Shown piece by piece: positions 58,379 to 64,000 of a stretch of DNA of 64,000 bases. The notes beneath the pieces were generated by a model. The model ran no database searches, was not told where the DNA came from, and worked only from the letters and a program-made list of their open reading frames with translations. Positions within the stretch are counted from its first letter, which is position 1. Every line of letters starts with the position of its first letter. Made by a program: the position numbers and the translations under genes. Source of the DNA: CAILZL01 sp963791615 (GTDB taxonomy: Bacteria; Pseudomonadota; Gammaproteobacteria; Steroidobacterales; Steroidobacteraceae); contig CAWBTE010000006.1 of assembly GCA_963791615.1 (NCBI GenBank), forward strand, positions 930,001-994,000, read 5' to 3'.

Positions 58379-58664
58379 GAATTCCTCCTGGCTTGAAGAT
58401 CAACTAACCCAAGGCGCCATTCCGTCAGCGCCCACCCTTTGCACACCTCCCTGAGGAAGCGTGCGTCGGTGTGACCTTCACCAGTGCAGCACTGAATCGG
58501 GTAACACCATCTGCGCAGGTTGCAGCGATTAAGAGTTTCCCGGCTGCTTGCATGCAGTCGTCACTCACCTGCGGTCTTCGATGATGAACCGGCTGCTGTT
58601 GAGCTTTACGCCAACACTGACCGGCCCTGCATCAATTCAAAAAATCAGTTACAAACTCGACCCG
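58379..58664 (-). promoter_or_regulatory. rplJ leader region
   Basis: A 286-nt gap between rplA and rplJ with no coding capacity. By analogy with E. coli it should contain the L10-L7/L12 binding leader and possibly a promoter, but I find no clear -35/-10 pair. Its start carries a short direct repeat (58648-58676). Confidence 0.45.
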
Positions 58665-58676
58665 TTACAAACTCGA
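58648..58676. repeat. Tandem 13-nt repeat at the rplA stop
   Basis: GTTACAAACTCGA occurs at 58648-58660 and again at 58664-58676, spaced 16 nt. The second copy contains the rplA stop codon, the first lies just beyond it. Confidence 0.85.
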
Positions 58677-59354
58677 TAAGTCCACCGGCACACCGGGCCC
58701 CATCGTCGAAGACACGGAGATCTTCTTCAGATAGATACCCTTGGCGCTGGAGGGCTTGACCTTCTGCAGGTCAGCCAGCAGAGCTTGCAGATTTTCCTTC
58801 AGCTTGCCCGCTTCGAATTCGGCCTTGCCAATCGTGCAATGCACGACACCGGCCTTGTCAGCGCGATAGCGCACCTGACCAGCCTTGGCGTTCTTTACCG
58901 CAGTCGCCACATCGGGCGTCACGGTGCCGACTTTCGGGTTGGGCATCAGGCCACGAGGACCGAGAATCTGACCCAGCTGACCGACGACGCGCATGGCGTC
59001 CGGGCTGGCCACCACCACATCGAAATTGAATTCGCCGGCTTTGACCTTTTCAGCCAGATCTTCCATACCGACCAGATCAGCGCCCGCAGCCAGCGCTGCT
59101 TCCTGATTCTTGCCGGAGGTGAACACCGCCACCCGCACCGACTTGCCGATGCCATTCGGCATGACCGTCGAGCCACGCACCTGCTGATCGGACTTGGAAG
59201 CGTCGATGCCGAGATTCACGGCGACATCCACGGCTTCCTTGAACTTGGCGCCGGAAAACTCCTGCACCAGGGCCAACGCCTGCTCGATCGGATATTGCTT
59301 GCCCGGCTGAATCTTGCCAGCCCAGGCCTTTACACGCTTGGAAACAGTTGCCAT
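58665..59354 (-). CDS. rplA: 50S ribosomal protein L1
   Basis: A 229-residue L1-stalk protein and the known translational repressor of rplK-rplA. KRVKAWAGKIQPGKQYPIEQ, GTVTPDVATAVKNAKAGQVR are conserved. The ATG at 59354 lies 1 nt from the rplK stop, allowing coupling. Confidence 0.98.
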   Translation of the reverse strand: MATVSKRVKAWAGKIQPGKQYPIEQALALVQEFSGAKFKEAVDVAVNLGIDASKSDQQVRGSTVMPNGIGKSVRVAVFTSGKNQEAALAAGADLVGMEDLAEKVKAGEFNFDVVVASPDAMRVVGQLGQILGPRGLMPNPKVGTVTPDVATAVKNAKAGQVRYRADKAGVVHCTIGKAEFEAGKLKENLQALLADLQKVKPSSAKGIYLKKISVSSTMGPGVPVDLSSL

Positions 59355-59355
59355 G

Positions 59356-59787
59356 TCAGAAGCCCTCCACATCGACGCCCATGCTGCGCGCAGTACCGGC
59401 GACGGTACGCATGGCAGCGTCCAGATCGGCAGCGGTCAGATCCGGCTGCTTGATCTTGGCGACGTCTTCAAGTTGCTTGCGGTTGATACGACCCACCTTG
59501 TTGGTATTGGGCGTACCGCTGCCCTTGGGAATGCCGATTGCCTTGCAGATCAGCACCGACGCGGGCGGCGTCTTGAGAATGAAGGTGAAGCTGCGATCAC
59601 TGTACACCGTGATCACAACGGGAGTAGGCAGGCCCTTTTCCAGACTCTGGGTCTGGGCATTGAAGGCTTTGCAGAACTCCATGATATTCACGCCCTGCTG
59701 GCCCAGTGCGGGACCAACCGGCGGACTCGGATTCGCCTGGCCTGCAGGGATCTGCAGCTTGATATAGCCAGTAACTTTCTTGGCCAT
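59356..59787 (-). CDS. rplK: 50S ribosomal protein L11
   Basis: A 143-residue factor-centre protein, needed for RelA activation. PAGQANPSPPVGPALGQQGV contains the proline-rich N-terminal hinge; C-terminal domain carries GTARSMGVDVEGF. It is followed directly by rplA. Confidence 0.98.
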   Translation of the reverse strand: MAKKVTGYIKLQIPAGQANPSPPVGPALGQQGVNIMEFCKAFNAQTQSLEKGLPTPVVITVYSDRSFTFILKTPPASVLICKAIGIPKGSGTPNTNKVGRINRKQLEDVAKIKQPDLTAADLDAAMRTVAGTARSMGVDVEGF

Positions 59788-59809
59788 GATTTACTCTCCG
59801 GGTACAAAC

Positions 59810-59823
59810 GCTTCCGAAGAAGC
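59810..59823 (-). other. UUCG-tetraloop hairpin before rplK
   Basis: A 5-bp stem (59810-59814 with 59819-59823) closing a stable C(UUCG)G tetraloop on the minus-strand RNA, 22 nt before rplK. L1-binding leaders lie in this region in relatives; whether this hairpin is part of one is not shown. Confidence 0.5.
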
Positions 59824-59921
59824 TCCCCAATAATCCTTTCGTTGATAAAGCCACAGCATCCGGTCTGCGGCATTTGAAGCTGCCCGCATGACGCGACAGC
59901 CTCAGCTTGAAACCTTGCGAA

Positions 59922-60455
59922 TCAGGCCTTTTCCACCTGACCGAACTCAAGTTCGACCGGCGTAGAACGACCCAGAATCTGCACCGCCACCTGCAGGCGG
60001 CTCTTTTCGTAGTTGACCGACTCAACCACGCCATTGAAATCGTTGAATGGCCCATCAATGACGCGCACCACCTCACCCGGCCCGAACAGCACCTTGGGCT
60101 TGGGCTTGTCCACGCCTTCTTCGACGCGGCGCAGGATGACGTTGGCTTCTTTTTCCGAAATGGCGGCCGGTTTTTCCGGCGTACCGCCGATAAAACCAAG
60201 CACCTTTGGCACCTCTTTCACCAAGTGCCAGGTGTCCTCATCCATTTCCATCTGCACCAGCACGTAGCCGGGAAAGAACTTGCGGTCGCTCTTGCGCTTG
60301 TGACCATCGCGCATTTCCACCACTTCTTCGGTGGGCACCAGCACTTCGCCAAATTTGTGCTCAAGACCATCGCGCTTGACGCGCTCTTTCAGCGCCTCAG
60401 CAACCCGATGCTCGAAATTCGAGTAGGCGTGAACCACATACCAACGCAAGGCCAT
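59922..60455 (-). CDS. nusG: Transcription factor NusG
   Basis: A 177-residue elongation/antitermination factor. It has the NGN domain (MALRWYVVHAYSNFEHRVAE, FFPGYVLVQMEMDEDTWHLV) and the C-terminal KOW domain (GEVVRVIDGPFNDFNGVVES). It starts 2 nt after secE. Confidence 0.98.
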   Translation of the reverse strand: MALRWYVVHAYSNFEHRVAEALKERVKRDGLEHKFGEVLVPTEEVVEMRDGHKRKSDRKFFPGYVLVQMEMDEDTWHLVKEVPKVLGFIGGTPEKPAAISEKEANVILRRVEEGVDKPKPKVLFGPGEVVRVIDGPFNDFNGVVESVNYEKSRLQVAVQILGRSTPVELEFGQVEKA

Positions 60456-60457
60456 GC

Positions 60458-60835
60458 TTAAGCTCCCTGCCCGGTCAAATGACGGGTCAACGCCAGCAAT
60501 ATCGAGTCCAGACCCCAGAAGAACAGCGACATGATGATCACCACCACGAATACCAGCCCGGTCAATTTCCAGGATTCATCCTTGGTCGGCCATACCACCT
60601 TGCGCAATTCGATACGCGAGCTCTGCACGAACTGCCAGAACTGCACACCCTGGGTGGACTGCACCGCCACAATTGCACCCGCCGCCAGTCCCACCAGCAC
60701 CATCAGCCAGCGCGACCATACCGGCCAGCTGGCGAAGTAATAGAAGCCCACAAAACCGAGCACCACCAGCAATGCGCCAGCAGCCAGTTTGAGGACATCC
60801 CCACTACGCTGGGGCTCTTGAACTTGTTCAGTCAT
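60458..60835 (-). CDS. secE: Preprotein translocase subunit SecE
   Basis: A 125-residue protein with three membrane helices (LAAGALLVVLGFVGFYYFAS, LMVLVGLAAGAIVAVQ, LTGLVFVVVIIMSLFFWGL), as in enterobacteria and pseudomonads. ELRKVVWPTKDE is the universally conserved amphipathic region that clamps SecY. Confidence 0.96.
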   Translation of the reverse strand: MTEQVQEPQRSGDVLKLAAGALLVVLGFVGFYYFASWPVWSRWLMVLVGLAAGAIVAVQSTQGVQFWQFVQSSRIELRKVVWPTKDESWKLTGLVFVVVIIMSLFFWGLDSILLALTRHLTGQGA

Positions 60836-60909
60836 GTGACCTTTTCAGATTCGACTCGTACCCGGAATTGCTTCCGGCTCAACTCAGGCCAAGCGTCAGT
60901 TCGAGCAAG

Positions 60910-60985
60910 TGGCAGGCCAGGAGGGAATCGAACCCCCAACCTGCGGTTTTGGAGACCGCCGCTCTGCCAATTGAGCTACTGGCCT
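60910..60985 (-). tRNA. tRNA-Trp (CCA anticodon)
   Basis: 76 nt including an encoded 3' CCA. The acceptor stem AGGCCAG pairs with CTGGCCT, T-loop GGTTCGATTCC is standard, and the anticodon loop reads CTCCAAA with CCA. It lies between tufB and secE. Confidence 0.96.
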
Positions 60986-61101
60986 ACTCGCACTGAGACT
61001 CGAAACCTTGCCTGCGGAATCCAAACAGACACTCCGGCACGCAAGCCAGACTGAGGCGACCACACTTCAACAGAACGTGCAGCCACCTCGCCTTGCAGCT
61101 A

Positions 61102-62292
<1,191 letters not shown>

Positions 62293-62392
62293 AGCGGCGA
62301 TCCTCTAAATAGCGACTAATACTGACCAAACGCCCAAAACGCGCCGCATTGCGGCACATCCCAAAATCTTCCGCCACCCCGCTGGTGGCAAC

Positions 62393-62468
62393 TGGAGCCC
62401 ACGATCGGAATCGAACCGATGACCTCGTCCTTACCAAGGACGTGCTCTGCCGACTGAGCTACGTGGGC
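62393..62468 (-). tRNA. tRNA-Thr (GGT anticodon)
   Basis: 76 nt with encoded CCA. Acceptor GCCCACG pairs with CGTGGGC, T-arm GGTTCGATTCC, anticodon loop CTTGGTAAG. It precedes tufB by 100 nt. Confidence 0.96.
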
Positions 62469-62572
62469 CCTGAAACCTGCGGCACTCCGCTCGAGTCAAC
62501 CCTTCCCGAACTGAACCGCTTAAATCCTCATTCTCATGTCCGCACCAATGCCTGAAAGCTCGAGCCAGCCAA

Positions 62573-62646
<74 letters not shown>

Positions 62647-62709
62647 TTTGCGCAAACCCGACGCTCGAGCATTCAGCCCAGCACCGCCATTCGCCCTGAC
62701 AGCCACTCA

Positions 62710-62795
62710 TGGTGGAGGGGGTAGGATTCGAACCTACGTAGGCATAAGCCAGCAGATTTACAGTCTGCCCTCGTTGGCCGCTTGAGTACCCCTCC
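62710..62795 (-). tRNA. tRNA-Tyr (GTA anticodon)
   Basis: 86 nt with encoded CCA and the long variable arm of class II tRNAs. Acceptor GGAGGGG pairs with CCCCTCC; anticodon loop CTGTAAA. First tRNA of the operon. Confidence 0.96.
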
Positions 62796-62815
62796 CGCGG
62801 ACATAAGAGCCGGGT

Positions 62816-62844
62816 ATTCTGTGTATCCAGACGCTCCGTGTCAA
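62816..62844 (-). promoter_or_regulatory. Promoter of the tRNA-tufB operon
   Basis: Minus strand: perfect -35 TTGACA (62839-62844), 17-nt spacer, -10 CAGAAT (62816-62821), then ACCCGGC, a GC-rich discriminator. tRNA-Tyr starts about 20 nt downstream. Confidence 0.8.
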
Positions 62845-62884
62845 CAGCGTTATTGCCCGTGAATTCAATGGCTGGATGACCGGA

Positions 62885-63049
62885 TCAACGGGATCGCTCC
62901 GGAAATGCCGCCATAGCCACCATATCCATCAGGTCCTGACGACCTCTGGTCTGAATGCCACGCTGGCCCGGCTGCATCAGACTCGTGATTTGCTGACGAT
63001 TCGCGCTGCGGCAGGCCTGCGTGCTGTCGCCAAGTTCATCCAACGGCAT
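62885..63049 (-). CDS. Small ORF coupled to murI, 54 residues
   Basis: Starts 4 nt after the murI stop with GAGGG just before its ATG, inside the end of murI. It reads MPLDELGDSTQACRSANRQQ and ends MVAMAAFPERSR. I do not recognise it and codon use alone cannot confirm it. It may be a real downstream gene or a chance frame. Confidence 0.35.
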   Translation of the reverse strand: MPLDELGDSTQACRSANRQQITSLMQPGQRGIQTRGRQDLMDMVAMAAFPERSR

Positions 63050-63053
63050 GCCC

Positions 63054-63947
63054 TCAGGCAGCCCCCGTCAGACCCACATCGATCAGTTCGACCGACTCCG
63101 CATCAATCTTCTGATCAAGAAAAAATGCTGCCACGCGGGCGAACCGTTCGCGGCCATCAGTGGCAAAGAATCGGACTCGCTGCTCGGGTAACTGTGCAGA
63201 TGTCGCGCACAACAAGTCACTGGATTTCAGCAGTCCGCACAGTGCCATGGCCGTCGTTTCTGCGGAATCGACAATAGTGACCTGATTGCCCACCACTGAC
63301 TGCAGTGCCGGACGAATGGCAGGAAAGTGCGTGCACCCCAGCAGCAGCGTATCGGGATGCCCGGCACCGGCAAACAAATCACCCAGGTAACGCTGCGCAA
63401 TAGCCTCAACGATGGCCCCAGAGATCCAGCCCTCTTCCGCCAGCGCCACAAACAAGGGACAGGCCAGGGCGATCACCTCCGCCCGGGGACGAATTGCGGC
63501 AATGGCGCGCTGATAGGCGCCACCTCGAACCGTACCTTCGGTCGCAACTACCACGATACGACCGTTGGCCGAAGCATCACATCCCGCTCTGGCGCCGGGC
63601 AGCACCACGCCAATGATGGGTAAATCCGGATACTGCTGCTGCAAGGCATCCAGCGCGGTTGCAGACGCGGTATTGCAGGCAATTACCAGACATTTGACGC
63701 CGCGCTGCACCAGAAAACCCGCCGCCTGCAACGAGTAACGCACAATGGTGTCAGCGCTCTTGGTGCCATAGGGCAATCGCGCCGTATCGCCGAGATACAG
63801 AAACGACTCATTGGGCAGGTGTCGCTGCAAAGATCGCAACACCGTCAGCCCCCCTACGCCGGAGTCGAACACGCCAATGGGCAACGAACGCTGGTCATGA
63901 CGCGTCACAGCAGTACTGGCTTCATTGGCGGACAAGAGGTCACTCAC
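63054..63947 (-). CDS. murI: Glutamate racemase
   Basis: Makes D-glutamate for peptidoglycan. 297 residues. The two catalytic cysteines are in ACNTASA and GCTHFPA, and substrate residues in PIGVFDSGVGGLTVLR and YLGDTARLPYGTKS. A 22-residue N-terminal extension precedes the core, and an internal start is possible. It is the first gene on the minus strand at the window edge. Confidence 0.95.
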   Translation of the reverse strand: MSDLLSANEASTAVTRHDQRSLPIGVFDSGVGGLTVLRSLQRHLPNESFLYLGDTARLPYGTKSADTIVRYSLQAAGFLVQRGVKCLVIACNTASATALDALQQQYPDLPIIGVVLPGARAGCDASANGRIVVVATEGTVRGGAYQRAIAAIRPRAEVIALACPLFVALAEEGWISGAIVEAIAQRYLGDLFAGAGHPDTLLLGCTHFPAIRPALQSVVGNQVTIVDSAETTAMALCGLLKSSDLLCATSAQLPEQRVRFFATDGRERFARVAAFFLDQKIDAESVELIDVGLTGAA

Positions 63948-64000
63948 TAATTCAGGCGCGAAACAGGCTGAACAGACTGGATGGCGTAACCAGTGCGCCT

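Overview
The window comes from a gammaproteobacterial chromosome. The evidence is the gene content and order: an MSHA-type type IV pilus locus, the miaB-phoH-ybeY-corC cluster, ssb / MFS transporter / uvrA, and an uninterrupted tRNA-tufB / secE-nusG / rplKAJL-rpoBC / str / S10 / spc / alpha superoperon ending at rplQ. RpoB, RpoC, SecY and a three-segment SecE are all of gammaproteobacterial size. I cannot name the genus from the sequence alone. There is no rRNA, CRISPR array, prophage or insertion sequence.

Layout. 1-776: end of a glutathione peroxidase gene and a small GNAT gene. 930-11223 (+): an MSHA pilus operon in the order mshI, PilN-like gene, mshJ, mshK, mshL, mshE, mshG, mshA, mshC, mshD, mshO, mshP, with many ATGA/TGATG overlaps. 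It covers the inner-membrane platform, secretin, ATPase, major pilin and minor pilins, but mshM, mshN, mshF, mshB and mshQ are not seen. 11251-16492: small housekeeping genes (yaeQ, slyX, a VTT membrane protein, an uncharacterised membrane protein, an alpha/beta hydrolase, a quinone-reductase-like flavoprotein), then corC and ybeY. 16482-19003: phoH and miaB. 19163-28924: a DUF2147 protein, a DUF255 thioredoxin-domain protein, a HIT protein, a secreted unknown, a 55-residue membrane ORF, ssb, an MFS transporter, uvrA, a GNAT and an alanine-rich lipoprotein.

29263-63947, all on the minus strand: read in the direction of transcription, murI with a small ORF just after it, tRNA-Tyr/Gly/Thr, tufB, tRNA-Trp, secE, nusG, rplK, rplA, rplJ, rplL, rpoB, rpoC, rpsL, rpsG, fusA, tufA, rpsJ, then rplC through rplQ. 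Good sigma70-type promoters with GC-rich discriminators are visible before tRNA-Tyr, before rpsL and before rplC. This implies that rpsJ is transcribed with the str operon and that the rest of the S10 cluster starts from its own promoter with a leader of about 210 nt.

Two properties stand out. First, seven genes (mshE, mshA, mshD, an unknown gene at 12811, the DUF255 gene, uvrA and fusA) are each broken by one or two single-base indels, mostly in short homopolymers, and every one restores a full-length family protein when corrected. Because fusA is essential, sequence error is the simplest explanation. Second, short GC-rich palindromes of a REP-like type sit 7-10 nt after the stop codons of rpoB, rpoC and rpsJ, with related copies elsewhere. 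The window is otherwise largely conventional, and I see no convincing undescribed multigene system.
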